DNA of 64,000 bases from Archaeoglobus sp. JdFR-27. Lineage in GTDB: Archaea; Halobacteriota; Archaeoglobi; Archaeoglobales; Archaeoglobaceae. Location of the stretch: NCBI GenBank assembly GCA_002011235.1, contig MTMO01000007.1, forward strand, positions 1 to 64,000. Direction: 5' to 3'. Each line of letters begins with the position of its first letter. Within the stretch, counting starts at the first letter, position 1. The translations under genes and the position numbers were made by a program. Under the pieces are notes generated by a model. That model made no database searches. It worked only from the letters and a program-made list of their open reading frames with translations, and had not been told where the DNA came from. This document shows, one piece after another, positions 1 to 9,413 of this stretch.

Positions 1-26
1 CCGCTTTAACTCCCACGAAATAAATA

Positions 27-101
27 CGGACCCGGCGGGATTTGAACCCGCGATCTACGGCTTAGAAGGCCGTCGCCCTATCCATGCTAGGCCACGGGCC
101 C
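27..101 (-). tRNA. tRNA-Arg (anticodon UCU)
   Basis: Read on the minus strand it folds as a complete cloverleaf. The acceptor stem is GGGCCCG paired with CGGGTCC with discriminator G, and the T-arm is GCGGG-TTCAAAT-CCCGC. The anticodon loop is CTTCTAA, which puts UCU at positions 34-36 and decodes AGA/AGG. No intron is present and CCA is not encoded. A TATA-like stretch (complement of ggaaatttaaggg, 132-144) lies about 35 bases upstream of the 5' end. Confidence 0.95.
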
Positions 102-150
102 ACATCTTTGTTGCTGTAACACTTAGCTAAAGGAAATTTAAGGGTTTTGC

Positions 151-180
151 TATTTGAGATTTTACTATTTGAGATTTTAC
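151..180. repeat. Perfect tandem duplication, 2 x 15 bases
   Basis: The unit TATTTGAGATTTTAC is repeated head to tail at 151-165 and 166-180 in the spacer between tRNA-Arg and the cupin gene. It is followed by a T/G-rich stretch to about 240. Apart from promoters, nothing else is seen in the 102-351 spacer. Confidence 0.85.
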
Positions 181-351
181 TATTCTTGGGTTTTGTGGTT
201 TTGGGGTTTTGCTTTTTTATATTCTTTTCTCTCTTTTTTCCATGCTAATTTAATTTATGAAAATTTATGAGACTAAAAAATTAATTGGAACACGACACCG
301 ATCATAGACGGAGAGACATAAGTTTATATCCTATAGATCGTACTACAAAAT

Positions 352-684
352 ATGAAAGTAATTGATAAAAACGATGTTAAGGAAGAAGTAGTTGAAAAAG
401 CCAATAAAACAACAATTAGATGGCTGATAGACGAAAACCTCGCTGAAAATTTTGCCATGAGATATTTCGTGATTAGAAAAGGTGGTAACAGTCCTTTGCA
501 CTCCCACAACTGGGAGCATGAAATGTTTGTCGTTAAAGGAGAGGGTTACATCTTCGACGGAAACCAGAAACTCAAGGTAAAAGAGGGTAATGCTATTTTT
601 ATTGGACCAAATGAAGTGCATCAACTCATTAACGAATATTCTGAGACCCTTGAGGTTATTTGCTTAATTCCGATTAAAAAATGA
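352..684 (+). CDS. Small single-domain cupin protein
   Basis: A 110-residue protein that is essentially one cupin barrel. The first cupin motif is visible around residues 46-65, with the metal-binding pattern HSHNWEHEMFVVKGEG (His, His, Glu ligands). The second follows near residues 80-90, with GPNEVHQL supplying the last His. Such proteins bind a metal and act as small isomerases, dioxygenases or sensors, and the substrate cannot be read from the sequence. A TATA box (tttatatc, 323-330) lies about 25 bases before the ATG, so the transcript is probably leaderless and monocistronic. Confidence 0.85.
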   Translation: MKVIDKNDVKEEVVEKANKTTIRWLIDENLAENFAMRYFVIRKGGNSPLHSHNWEHEMFVVKGEGYIFDGNQKLKVKEGNAIFIGPNEVHQLINEYSETLEVICLIPIKK

Positions 685-840
685 AATTTAGATGAAAGAT
701 GGAGGATAGAAGACAGAAGTTAATCCGCTGAATACTGGATTTGCTGGGTTTAATGGTTACTGGGTTACCTGACCTCTTGTTATTCAAAACTCAAGAAGAT
801 TAAAATAAGATAAATTTTCATAATTAATCATGGTGATAAG

Positions 841-1299
841 ATGAGAGTAGAAGTAGAAAAGATGACTATTCGGGTCATGAAAGAGGATGACTTGGAGGAC
901 ATAATAAGAATTGATGCAGAATATATGGGACAGAGAAGAGAGGAGTACTATAAAAGGCTACTTAAAGAGATCCTGAATCCTGATTACAAAATAGTAACAT
1001 CTCTTGTAGCAGAATATGATGGAAAAGTAATCGGCTTCATAGCCGGAACAATATTTTCCGGGGAGTTTGGCGTGCCGGAGAATATCGCATACATAACGAC
1101 CATAGGAGTTGATAAGCAGTTTTCCGGAAGGGGAATTGGAAGAGAACTCTTCAATCAGTTCATCACAAATGCGAGGGCGGCAAGAGTCGAGAAGATTTAC
1201 ACGATCGTTGAGTGGGATAACTGGAACCTGCTCAGATTCTTCAGCAGAGCAGGATTTAAGCCCTCAACTTCCTTAAATCTTGAGGTTGAAGTTAGATAA
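841..1299 (+). CDS. GNAT-family N-acetyltransferase
   Basis: A 152-residue protein with the GNAT fold: an N-terminal region TIRVMKEDDLEDIIRID, a central strand containing VAEYDGKVIGFIAG, and the acetyl-CoA pyrophosphate loop QFSGRGIGRELF near residue 100. The end, WNLLRFFSRAGFKPS, is typical of the family. It transfers acetyl from acetyl-CoA to an amine, but the acceptor is unknown. The ATG at 841 follows a GGTGATAAG ribosome site. The context (cupin, DUF1805) gives no clear pathway. Confidence 0.88.
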   Translation: MRVEVEKMTIRVMKEDDLEDIIRIDAEYMGQRREEYYKRLLKEILNPDYKIVTSLVAEYDGKVIGFIAGTIFSGEFGVPENIAYITTIGVDKQFSGRGIGRELFNQFITNARAARVEKIYTIVEWDNWNLLRFFSRAGFKPSTSLNLEVEVR

Positions 1300-1306
1300 G
1301 CAGAAT

Positions 1307-1339
1307 GGGATTAAGAAGGGATTAAGAAGGGATTAAGAA
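1307..1339. repeat. Perfect tandem repeat, 3 x 11 bases
   Basis: The unit GGGATTAAGAA is repeated three times without mismatch just after the GNAT stop codon. The last copy also provides the left arm of the hairpin noted at 1329-1369. Confidence 0.9.
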
Positions 1340-1369
1340 GAATCTTTTCTAATCCCTTTTATTTTTTAT
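1329..1369 (+). terminator. Hairpin plus T-tract after the GNAT gene
   Basis: GGGATTA (1329-1335) can pair with TAATCCC (1350-1356), followed by TTTTATTTTTTAT. Archaeal termination mainly needs the T-tract. The hairpin may be a by-product of the adjacent repeats. Confidence 0.5.
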
Positions 1370-1425
1370 AGTGGTAATTTAGATTGAACGGGAGTGAATG
1401 AAAGTTTTTTAACCCGTTTTAGCTT

Positions 1426-1761
1426 ATGGGTTTTATGCAATTTGAAACAAAAAGTGTCTTTTCAGACCCTGAGTCAGGTTTAGAAGTGGTGAAAATTAAA
1501 GTAAATGGGAGAATTCTCACAGGCATTAAAATGGATCTTGCAAATGCGCCGCTTTTGATCTTCAAAGGCGAGAAAGTTATGGTTGGATGTGGCTACTTGA
1601 ACGTTGAAACCTTGGATAGGATGGGGAATGCTGCATGCATCGTAACCGGTGTGAGAGAGTTTGAAGATGTCCTAAATGCAGAGATAAAAGCGGTTACTTC
1701 AAAAGCGTCAGAACTCGGGGTTGAAACAGGTATGAAAGGACTGGATGTATTGACCTTATAA
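1426..1761 (+). CDS. DUF1805 (YunC-like) protein
   Basis: A 111-residue protein matching the DUF1805/YunC family by its layout: GILTGIKMDLANAPLLI-like first half (residues 30-48), then the conserved MVGCGYLNVETLDRMGNA near residues 51-68. No biochemical role is established for the family. An internal ATG at 1435 (MQFETK) is a possible alternative start, since neither ATG has a clear Shine-Dalgarno. It converges on the small regulator at 1815. Confidence 0.8.
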   Translation: MGFMQFETKSVFSDPESGLEVVKIKVNGRILTGIKMDLANAPLLIFKGEKVMVGCGYLNVETLDRMGNAACIVTGVREFEDVLNAEIKAVTSKASELGVETGMKGLDVLTL

Positions 1762-1814
1762 CCTTCGATCCTTCGATTCATGAGTATGTAACTTCTCAGA
1801 GTCTCAGATTTTAC

Positions 1815-2102
1815 TTAAGTCTTCAAAACGAAAACAGCCTCCTCAATCCGCTGTTCCTTGCATTTAGGGCACCTAGTTGCTTTTGGCTTGCTGAATTCAA
1901 AACCACAAGATTTGCACCTCGGTGGAATCATGAGGAGCTTCAAACCCTTCTTTTTAAGCGCTTTAGGTATTTTTTCAATGGTGGCCAAAACCTCTTTCTC
2001 CATTCTTGGATCGAGATCGAGCTGATAGATTATCTCGCTAACTGTTAAGCCCTCATCGTGCTCCAGCAAGAGATCGATTATCCTTTCTCTGAGAGTTTTC
2101 AT
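1815..2102 (-). CDS. HTH protein with C-terminal zinc ribbon (COG3357-like)
   Basis: 95 residues. The N-terminal half reads as a helix-turn-helix (residues 3-50, [20 protein letters not shown]). The C-terminal half holds a rubredoxin-like zinc ribbon, CKSCGF...CPKCKE (residues about 63-82). This HTH plus Zn-ribbon layout is the archaeal family annotated as a predicted transcriptional regulator, and its target is unknown. It is transcribed divergently from ilvC with about 150 bases between the starts. Confidence 0.8.
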   Translation of the reverse strand: MKTLRERIIDLLLEHDEGLTVSEIIYQLDLDPRMEKEVLATIEKIPKALKKKGLKLLMIPPRCKSCGFEFSKPKATRCPKCKEQRIEEAVFVLKT

Positions 2103-2216
2103 GCTCCCAGTGTTTGCCTAATTAGCTTATTTAGCTTATCCCTCCTCTGCTTCATATTACTTCATATTCACCTCATATTAGATCTCAACATCAAGGATCA
2201 GCCTAAACTCGAAAGA

Positions 2217-2230
2217 AATGTATATAAACG
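2217..2230 (+). promoter_or_regulatory. ilvC promoter (BRE/TATA)
   Basis: A purine-rich BRE-like stretch (cgaaagaaatg) runs into TATATAAAC. The TATA centre is about 35 bases before the ilvC ATG at 2259, leaving a short leader. Confidence 0.6.
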
Positions 2231-2258
2231 GTCTGTCACTACTTTGCTCGGTGATTTT

Positions 2259-3263
2259 ATGGCGAAGGTATACTACGACAAAGATGCAGATCTAGAAATT
2301 TTAAAAGGTTTGAAGATTGCAATTATCGGCTACGGAAGCCAAGGTCATGCACACGCCCAGAATCTGAGAGACTCGGGCTTAGATGTTATTGTTGCAGATA
2401 AGGGAGGAACAAAGAACTGGGAAAGGGCTGTTAAAGACGGTTTTGAAGTTGTTGAAACTGCTAAAGCCGTAAAAGAGGCTCAGGTTATAATGTTTTTGGT
2501 GCCTGATAACCTTCAACCGGCTGTTTTCTACGAGAGCATCAAAGACAACCTCAAAGAGGAAGACATGCTCATGTTCGCCCATGGCTTTAATATCCATTAC
2601 AATCAGATTATCCCGCCCGAGTTTGTTGATGTAACGATGATCGCTCCCAAGGGTCCAGGCCATATAGTCAGGAGGATGTATACTGAGGGAATAGGAGTTC
2701 CCGCCTTGGTTGCTGTACACCAAAACTACACCGGCAAAGCACTCGAGAAGGCTTTAGCCTATGCAAAGGGAATAGGGGCAACGAAGGCTGGAGTTATTGA
2801 AACCACGTTTAAGGAAGAAACCGAGACGGATCTTTTTGGGGAGCAGGTTGATCTATGCGGTGGGGTTGCTGAAATGATCAAGTCATCCTTTGAGGTTTTG
2901 GTTGAGGCTGGCTACCAGCCTGAAATCGCCTATTTTGAGGTGTTGCATGAGCTGAAACTCATAGTGGATCTCATCTACGAAGGCGGAATCTACGCGATGT
3001 GGTATTCTGTCAGCGACACAGCCAAATATGGCGGAATGACCCGAGGAAAGAGAATCTTCACCGAGCAGACGAAGGAGGAGATGAGGAAGATACTCAGAGA
3101 GATTCAGACGGGTGAGTTTGCAAGGGAATGGATCCTCGAAAACCAGGCAAATCGGCCAGTCTTCAACAAACTGCTTGAGATGGAGAAGAACCATCCAATC
3201 GAGAAGGTTGGAAAAGAGCTAAGGAAGATGATGCCCTGGCTTAAAGGAATTGATGTTGAATAA
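2259..3263 (+). CDS. ilvC: Ketol-acid reductoisomerase
   Basis: It converts acetolactate or acetohydroxybutyrate to dihydroxy acids using NAD(P)H and Mg2+, in valine, leucine and isoleucine synthesis. From the ATG at 2259 ([11 protein letters not shown]) it gives 334 residues, the normal class I length. The longer open frame from 2058 adds residues unlike the family and overlaps the promoter. The Rossmann motif [19 protein letters not shown] is at about 21-39, and the C-terminal knotted domain has the acidic Mg ligands in ETDLFGEQ and the EVLHE segment. It stands alone here, without ilvB, ilvN or leuA. Confidence 0.97.
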   Translation: MAKVYYDKDADLEILKGLKIAIIGYGSQGHAHAQNLRDSGLDVIVADKGGTKNWERAVKDGFEVVETAKAVKEAQVIMFLVPDNLQPAVFYESIKDNLKEEDMLMFAHGFNIHYNQIIPPEFVDVTMIAPKGPGHIVRRMYTEGIGVPALVAVHQNYTGKALEKALAYAKGIGATKAGVIETTFKEETETDLFGEQVDLCGGVAEMIKSSFEVLVEAGYQPEIAYFEVLHELKLIVDLIYEGGIYAMWYSVSDTAKYGGMTRGKRIFTEQTKEEMRKILREIQTGEFAREWILENQANRPVFNKLLEMEKNHPIEKVGKELRKMMPWLKGIDVE

Positions 3264-3302
3264 GTTGATGAGATGAGTAACCTTTTCTTTTTTAATTGAT
3301 GT

Positions 3303-3956
3303 ATGAGAGATCCATCCTCAATCGGCTGGGAAAAGCTACTGGATCTGATGGAGGGGGAGGCTAAGAAGAGGCTAGCCCCAGTCTTTACCCTCAAAGGTTT
3401 TCTCAACGATCCCTTCCAGCATCTCGTTTTTACCATCCTGAGCGCTAGGACGAGGGATGAGCAAACGGTTAAGGCAGCAGGAAACCTTTTTAAGGTTGCA
3501 AACACACCAGAGAAACTTGCAAAGCTTTCAGAAGAAGAAATAGCTACTTTAATCGAAAGTGCAGGTTTTTACAGGAACAAAGCAAAAAATCTCAAGGCCA
3601 TGGCAGAGATACTCGTAAAGGAGTACAACTCGAAAGTTCCAGATTCCTTCGAAGAGCTCGTAAAGCTGCCTGGGGTTGGGAGAAAAACCGCAAATGTTGT
3701 TTTGGCCTACGCCTTCAACAGGAACACGATAGCAGTCGATACCCACGTGCATAGGCTGGCGAACAGATTAGGGTTCGTAAGGACTGGAAAGCCAGAGGAA
3801 ACTGAAGTTGAGCTAAAAAAGGTTGTTCCACCGGAATTATGGAGAAAAGTTAACAGGGTATTCGTCGCCTTTGGGCAGACGGTCTGTAAACCGATTAAGC
3901 CTTTATGTGAAGATTGCCCCATCGAGGGTGTATGTCCAAAGCTCAGTGTTAAATAG
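3303..3956 (+). CDS. nth: Endonuclease III, base-excision DNA glycosylase/AP lyase
   Basis: 217 residues. It removes oxidised pyrimidines from DNA and cleaves the AP site. The helix-hairpin-helix LPGVGRKTANVV contains the catalytic Lys at 128, the catalytic Asp is at 146 in AVDTHVHR, and the C-terminal [4Fe-4S] loop has Cys 195, 202, 205 and 211 (C-x6-C-x2-C-x5-C). All key residues are intact. It starts 39 bases after ilvC. Confidence 0.96.
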   Translation: MRDPSSIGWEKLLDLMEGEAKKRLAPVFTLKGFLNDPFQHLVFTILSARTRDEQTVKAAGNLFKVANTPEKLAKLSEEEIATLIESAGFYRNKAKNLKAMAEILVKEYNSKVPDSFEELVKLPGVGRKTANVVLAYAFNRNTIAVDTHVHRLANRLGFVRTGKPEETEVELKKVVPPELWRKVNRVFVAFGQTVCKPIKPLCEDCPIEGVCPKLSVK

Positions 3957-4099
3957 GTTGATTTTAGATTGTTTGGATTGATTGAGTTCTTTTTAGAGGC
4001 TTTTTAGATTTGCTAAAATTTACTTTGGATTGACTATCACAAATCAACTTACCACCCCCAAACCAAAAAGTTATAATCTCCACCAATTACCAATCTGCC

Positions 4100-6193
4100 A
4101 TGAAACTCATCACCTGCGGACTGCCGTATGCAAATGGAAAGGCTCATATCGGTCATCTCAGAACGTATGTCCCAGCTGACGTTTATGTGAGATACCTTCG
4201 TATGTTTGGGGAGGAAGTTATTTTTGTCTGTGGGAGCGACTGTCATGGCACACCCATTGTCATTAACGCTGAAAAAGAGGGTTTGAAGCCCAAAGAGCTT
4301 GTCGATATTTACCACGAACACTTTCAAGAGGTTTTCAGAAAGATCGATGTTAATTTTGACTACTTTGGAAGAACGGATGCAGAATACCACCACGAAAGAA
4401 CCCAAGAGATTGTTAAGAGATTGTTGGAAAACGGTTACATCTATCCTAAGGAGATAGAGCTCGCTTACTGCCCCAACTGCGATAGATTTCTCCCTGACAG
4501 ATATGTTGAAGGTGTATGCCCCTACTGTGGTGAGATAGCGAGGGGTGATGAGTGCGATCAGGGTTGCGGGAGGCATCTCGAGCCTGGAGAGATCCTAGAG
4601 CCAAGATGCAAGATCTGTGGGGCAAAAGCAATTTACAGAAAACAGAAACACTACTTCTTCCGTCTTACCGAATTCAAAGACTTCCTCCTTGAATTTCTTG
4701 GGAAGCTTGGAGGAACTGAGAACGCTCTGAACTACGCAAAACAGTGGGTTACGATGGAGCTGAAAGACTGGTGCATCACGAGAAACCTTGAGTGGGGGGT
4801 CAAGTTCCCGGGAGAAGACCTCGTTGTATACGTCTGGGTTGATGCCCCCATAGGCTACATTTCTTTCACCGAAAAAGCATGCGAAGGCAGAATAGACTGG
4901 AGAGATATATGGCTTCGGAACAAAGCTGAAATCGTCCACTTTATAGGCCTGGACATAGTCTACCACCACTGCATTTTCTGGCCAGCGATGCTAAAAGGCT
5001 CTGATTATTCCTTGCCAAACGCTGTAGTGGCAAGTGGGATGGTTAAGGTTGAGGGGAAGACATTCTCAAAGTCAAGGGGTTACGTTGTATGGGTTGAAGA
5101 TGACTATCTAGCTTCAGGGCTGAACACAGATTTTCTCAGGTACTATCTCGTGAATTATACATCCCACCAGAAAGACCTGAACTTTTCGTGGGAGGTTTTT
5201 GGAGATAAGATAAACAACGAACTCATCGCAAATCTGGGGAACTTTCTCTATAGAGTTACACACTTCGCCTGGAAGAATTTTGATGGCGAAATACAAGCAA
5301 AAGTCGATAGAAATGCAATGAATGCTATCCAAGCAGCTATTAAGAAAATAAAGGAAGCTTTGGAGAATTGGGAGTTTAAGGTTGCCAGTGATGCCTTCAT
5401 GGAGCTTTCCAGCTTCGGAAACAACTACTTCCAGAATGCAAAACCATGGGACCTTATTAAGTCTGACCGCAATGAATGCGAGAAGGCTGTTGCAACATGC
5501 TTGCAGATAGCCAAAGCTTTGGTTATCCTTTCCTATCCTGTGCTCCCAAAAACGATGAAGAAGTTTTCAGGATTCTTGGGTTTTGACGTGGAGAAAGCAA
5601 CGACGGATGATGCACTAAAAATTGAATCCTTTAAAATTAAAAAGCCAGAAATCCCCTTCACGAAGGTACTCCCAGAGAAAATTGCTGAACTGGAAGACAC
5701 GATGCATAAAAGGATAGCAATGGCAGAGAAAAAAGAGGAGAAAGAGTTTGAAGAGACGGGAAAAGAGACAAGAGAGGTAAAAGAAGTTGTTGGAGAAATT
5801 GAAAACGTGAAAGGTGAAGTTGAGGATGTAAAAGAAAAGGAAGGGGAGATTGTTATGGAAGAAAACCCATCTGAGATTAGTTTTGACGAGTTTAAAAAGC
5901 TGGATTTGAGAATTGGCAAGGTTGTCAAGGCTGAAAAGATTGAAAAAAGCAAAAAACTGCTAAGACTTGAGATTGACATTGGAGGGGAAGTCAGACAGGT
6001 TGTTGCAGGGATCGCAGAATACTACAAACCTGAAGATCTTATAGGAAGACTTCTCCCCATACTCGTCAACATGAAGCCAGCGAAACTCATGGGAGTTGAA
6101 AGCAGGGGGATGATACTGGCCGCTGATGTTAACGGAGAACCTGTGCTACTTTATCCGGACAAAGAAGTGAAGCCAGGAACGAAAATAAGGTAG
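4100..6193 (+). CDS. metG: Methionyl-tRNA synthetase with fused C-terminal tRNA-binding domain
   Basis: It charges tRNA-Met with methionine. 697 residues: class I Rossmann core with PYANGKAHIGHL (HIGH motif, residues about 9-20), zinc knuckles with CPNC...CPYCG and CKICG (about 125-175), and a KMSKS-type loop FSKSRG near 325. An anticodon-binding helical domain follows, then a charged Glu/Lys-rich linker (about 545-585). The end is an EMAP/Trbp111-like OB fold (FDEFKKLDLRIGKV onward). In some archaea this last domain is a separate protein, and here it is fused. A TATA-like run precedes the ATG by about 30 bases. Confidence 0.97.
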   Translation: MKLITCGLPYANGKAHIGHLRTYVPADVYVRYLRMFGEEVIFVCGSDCHGTPIVINAEKEGLKPKELVDIYHEHFQEVFRKIDVNFDYFGRTDAEYHHERTQEIVKRLLENGYIYPKEIELAYCPNCDRFLPDRYVEGVCPYCGEIARGDECDQGCGRHLEPGEILEPRCKICGAKAIYRKQKHYFFRLTEFKDFLLEFLGKLGGTENALNYAKQWVTMELKDWCITRNLEWGVKFPGEDLVVYVWVDAPIGYISFTEKACEGRIDWRDIWLRNKAEIVHFIGLDIVYHHCIFWPAMLKGSDYSLPNAVVASGMVKVEGKTFSKSRGYVVWVEDDYLASGLNTDFLRYYLVNYTSHQKDLNFSWEVFGDKINNELIANLGNFLYRVTHFAWKNFDGEIQAKVDRNAMNAIQAAIKKIKEALENWEFKVASDAFMELSSFGNNYFQNAKPWDLIKSDRNECEKAVATCLQIAKALVILSYPVLPKTMKKFSGFLGFDVEKATTDDALKIESFKIKKPEIPFTKVLPEKIAELEDTMHKRIAMAEKKEEKEFEETGKETREVKEVVGEIENVKGEVEDVKEKEGEIVMEENPSEISFDEFKKLDLRIGKVVKAEKIEKSKKLLRLEIDIGGEVRQVVAGIAEYYKPEDLIGRLLPILVNMKPAKLMGVESRGMILAADVNGEPVLLYPDKEVKPGTKIR

Positions 6194-6231
6194 ATTACCT
6201 TAAGATTATCCTAAGATTACCCTAAGATAAC
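6193..6231. repeat. Imperfect 11-12 base tandem repeats after metG
   Basis: Three to four copies of a CCTAAGATTA(T/C)-like unit follow the metG stop codon directly. There is no coding potential. Confidence 0.6.
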
Positions 6232-6261
6232 CCCACCTAAAAAACAAATGGCCGATAACCT

Positions 6262-7446
6262 ATGGATGCTTCACTTTCCCTTCTTATTTCCATTATCGTT
6301 ATTTTGCTGCTAATTCGTTTCATAAATATAAGTGTATCAATTCTAGTTGGAGCCATCTTACTCGGACTTCTGACAATAGGCACTGAGACTTTCAATCAGA
6401 TTTTCATTTCTGTTACCTCGCTTCAAACTCTAAAACTCCTTGCAATTGTGGTTCTAGCCTTCACCCTTGGCTACTCAATGGAATACTTCAAACTTCTCAA
6501 CGATCTAACAAATTCAATTGTAGAAATGACGGGAATGCTCAGTTTACTTTTGATCCCCTTAATCATCGGTTTGCTTCCAATGCCCGGTGGAGCTTTAATT
6601 TCAGCAGTAATGCTTGTCAGTCTCGTTAAAAAATTTAAAGTAAGCCCTGAAAGAGCAACATACATAAACTTCTGGTTCAGACATCCATGGGTAACGGTAT
6701 GGCCACTATATCCAAGCTTCGTTGTTGGTATGGCCGTTGTCAATGCACCGTTCTTTGAACTGTTCCGGGCAACCTACCCAATTGCTATAATCTCGATTGC
6801 CTCAGGAGTTCTGATAACGAGGATTTCTGGAGGCATAGATGTGAAATTCAATTTCAGTTGGAAAAACTTCTGGAAAATGATCTACTCCTTCTATCCTGTT
6901 ATACTCGTTGCCCTCGGAAGCCTGATCCTCAGGCTGGATTTGCTCATTACACTTCTTATTTCTATCTTAATTCTCTTCATCCACAAAAAAGTAAGAACTG
7001 GAGATTTAAAGTCAATTTTCAAAAAAACGATAGATTTCAAGATAATCGTTTTAATCTTCGCCGTGATGATCTACAAAAATCTTATAGAACATACAGGATC
7101 AGCAGAGATATTCTTTCGGCACCTCAACGAATGGAACTTCTCTCCCACAATCGCTTCTTTCCTCCTCTCATTCCTCATAGGATTTTCAACAGGTGTTGAG
7201 ATAAGCTACGCCTCGATAGCCTTACCTTTGCTAACCACATTTACCGGAGTCGGCAACATAGTTTACAAGAACTTCATGCTGGTTTTTGGAGCTGGATATC
7301 TTGGAGTGATGCTCTCACCACTCCATCTTTGCCTCGTTTTCAGCTCAGAATACTACAAGGCAGACCTTATCAAGGTTTACAAAACTCTTCTGCCAACAGG
7401 CATTCTGACGGCGTTACTCCTCTCAATTGCCTTCATTTTAATGTAA
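6262..7446 (+). CDS. DUF401 integral membrane protein
   Basis: 394 residues with about ten hydrophobic segments and few charges, matching the archaeal/thermophile DUF401 family. Conserved-looking loops include PMPGGALISAVML (near 110) and FWFRHPWVTVWPLYPS (near 137-152). The mirrored halves with a Pro/Gly re-entrant loop recall anion- or citrate-type permeases, but no substrate is known. It follows metG by 68 bases with no obvious partner gene. Confidence 0.8.
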   Translation: MDASLSLLISIIVILLLIRFINISVSILVGAILLGLLTIGTETFNQIFISVTSLQTLKLLAIVVLAFTLGYSMEYFKLLNDLTNSIVEMTGMLSLLLIPLIIGLLPMPGGALISAVMLVSLVKKFKVSPERATYINFWFRHPWVTVWPLYPSFVVGMAVVNAPFFELFRATYPIAIISIASGVLITRISGGIDVKFNFSWKNFWKMIYSFYPVILVALGSLILRLDLLITLLISILILFIHKKVRTGDLKSIFKKTIDFKIIVLIFAVMIYKNLIEHTGSAEIFFRHLNEWNFSPTIASFLLSFLIGFSTGVEISYASIALPLLTTFTGVGNIVYKNFMLVFGAGYLGVMLSPLHLCLVFSSEYYKADLIKVYKTLLPTGILTALLLSIAFILM

Positions 7447-7557
7447 GCATAACGAAGCTTTTAGATTTTTAGATAAATCCAGAAAGATAATACAACTAAG
7501 TGTCTGAAAAAAGCGAGAAACAGTAATTAAGAAAAGTAGAAAAGCAAAAGTAAAAGG

Positions 7558-7812
7558 TTATCCAGCCTCCAAGAGTTCAACTCCATCATCAGTTAATTTC
7601 AGCACCCCTTTTTCCTCAACAACAAAGCCTTCTTTTATCAACCAATCCAGATTGAATTTTAGCTGGAAATCAGTCAAATTAAGTTCTTTTTGAACTTCTT
7701 CTCTTGTTTTTCCGTGAATTCCTATAACAGCTACGATTTGTCGCCTGTACGGGCTTAATGATGCTTTGAAAAGTCTCTCGTGATGCTCCCTATCTCTTTC
7801 TTTCTCCACCAT
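7558..7812 (-). CDS. Small winged-helix transcriptional regulator
   Basis: 84 residues forming one winged helix: SPYRRQIVAVIGIHG (helix 1), KTREEVQKELNLTDFQLKFN (recognition helix region), then the wing GFVVEEKGVLKLTDDG. It resembles the protein at 40639-40959 in this window in fold and spacing, so the two are probably paralogues. Its ligand and targets are unknown. It is convergent with the DUF401 gene. Confidence 0.75.
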   Translation of the reverse strand: MVEKERDREHHERLFKASLSPYRRQIVAVIGIHGKTREEVQKELNLTDFQLKFNLDWLIKEGFVVEEKGVLKLTDDGVELLEAG

Positions 7813-7929
7813 AATAAAAACCTCATTTCTGATTGTGCAAAATTTTCCTTATAATTCTTTCGGGGTTTCAACACCACACTCATCAATGGGAAACCAAAAA
7901 ATTTGAGAAATCCTGATGGATCCACCCAA

Positions 7930-9306
7930 TTATTTTACCTGCATACCTATGATCCTATCCAGCTCTCTAAGAAAGTTTTCCACTTCCGAATCTGGGATCA
8001 AAGCACCTGCAGCTATACTATGGCCTCCTCCCTTTCCTCCAATCTTCTCAGTAACCTGCTTTATCGCTTTAGCGAGGTGGACACCTCTATCGACAAGTTT
8101 CTGAGTCGCTCTCGCTGAAACTTTAATGCCTTCCTCATTTTTCGCCAAAGCAACTATGGGCTTGTTAAGATTTGCCTTTGAAAAACACATCCCAGCCACT
8201 ATTCCAACTATAGTGTCAAGGATCATGTCACCAGCATCAAAATACTGGATGTTTTCCAACTCGGTTATGCCAAGTTCATCAACCAGCCTTAAACCTTCGG
8301 AAAGATTCTTTCTATGGTTCTGAAGAAGTGATCTTGCTCTCTTAAAAGCATCATTCCTGTCTCCGAGGCAGACTTGGAGGCCGATATCCTCATAACCATA
8401 TCTGGCAGTTGCGTTTAAAAGGGTTGAGAACTCCATCGCATCCCTTAACTCGGTGCCTTCCTCTTCGTTTACAAGGAGGTAACTCTCTCCAACGAGCCTC
8501 TTTATTGTGGCAAAGGGCATCTTGGAGTTCATGCACAGTCTTACAAGGGCAGAAGTTACATTCCTCCTCTCTTCAGCTGTGAGATCGATCCATCTACTCC
8601 ACTCATCAATCTTTATCCCGAGAGACTCCAAGAATTCGATTGCTCCTCTCTCATTCCCACTGATTCCAGGCAAAAAGGGATCAAAAGTGTATTCAAGCAT
8701 CTTTACAACCGGTCTCGTTTGCTTCCCAAAGAGTTTCAAATCCTTAACAACCTCAAGGGTGCTGCTGGTTAAACCCTCCTCAACAACCCATCTGTTCAGG
8801 CCAACCAGCTTCCCCTCCCTTGAATCTTGGAGGTCACCAACCGCTCCAACTATCGAGAGGGGTGCAAGATCGATATTTTTTGCAAATAAGCTTCTTCCAA
8901 GCATTCTTGCAACTAAATAGGTTGTAGTAGCTCCCGAAAGCTCATAACCACCGTCGTAACCAAAGATATGGGGGTTTAGTTGCCTGCCATCATCTTCCAA
9001 GGGGACGTGATGGTCAGTTATGGCAAAGTAAAGAACATTTGACCTAATCAAGTCTAGCTGACCACTCCCCAGATCTGTAAACCAGGTAAATCTGTTTTCA
9101 TCTGCTATTTTATCGATTTCAGACTCCCCAAGCTGTTTTACAAAAATTATATCGCAGTTTTTACCCAGTCTATCAAGGGTAACTTTGGCAATGGAACCGG
9201 AGGTTATGCCATCAGCATCGATATGAGTTACAACAAGAATATCATCATTCTCTTCGATGAGATAGGCAATTTCTTTTGCCCTTTCCAACATTTTTTCAGG
9301 CAACAT
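7930..9306 (-). CDS. DHH-family phosphoesterase, RecJ-like single-strand exonuclease
   Basis: 458 residues. The DHH core shows the manganese-binding motifs: THIDADGITSG (about 25-35), the Asp of FTDLGSG (about 75), and AITDHHVP (about 93-100). The DHHA1 nucleotide-binding tail ends with the glycine-rich GGKGGGHSIAAGA (about 425-437). Archaeal members act as RecJ/GAN-type nucleases in replication and repair. All catalytic motifs are visible. It is transcribed alone, and its start sits just after a TATA-like AT stretch. Confidence 0.9.
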   Translation of the reverse strand: MLPEKMLERAKEIAYLIEENDDILVVTHIDADGITSGSIAKVTLDRLGKNCDIIFVKQLGESEIDKIADENRFTWFTDLGSGQLDLIRSNVLYFAITDHHVPLEDDGRQLNPHIFGYDGGYELSGATTTYLVARMLGRSLFAKNIDLAPLSIVGAVGDLQDSREGKLVGLNRWVVEEGLTSSTLEVVKDLKLFGKQTRPVVKMLEYTFDPFLPGISGNERGAIEFLESLGIKIDEWSRWIDLTAEERRNVTSALVRLCMNSKMPFATIKRLVGESYLLVNEEEGTELRDAMEFSTLLNATARYGYEDIGLQVCLGDRNDAFKRARSLLQNHRKNLSEGLRLVDELGITELENIQYFDAGDMILDTIVGIVAGMCFSKANLNKPIVALAKNEEGIKVSARATQKLVDRGVHLAKAIKQVTEKIGGKGGGHSIAAGALIPDSEVENFLRELDRIIGMQVK

Positions 9307-9413
9307 TTAGATCATGTTTCAATTATGCTTAAAAAAGATAAATTTTTTGAGTGTTTTGAAAGTGAAATAAAGGTTGCAATGGATGCATAGGAATAAAAGG
9401 ACATCATAGAAGT

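Noticed and set aside
2058-2258. N-terminal extension of ilvC in the same open frame
   Set aside because: The residues are unlike the family, the stretch contains the promoter TATA box, and the ATG at 2259 gives the standard 334-residue enzyme.
5533-5979. Long Ser/Phe-rich minus-strand frame inside metG
   Set aside because: It is a mirror of the Lys/Glu-rich linker of metG; its composition is an artefact.
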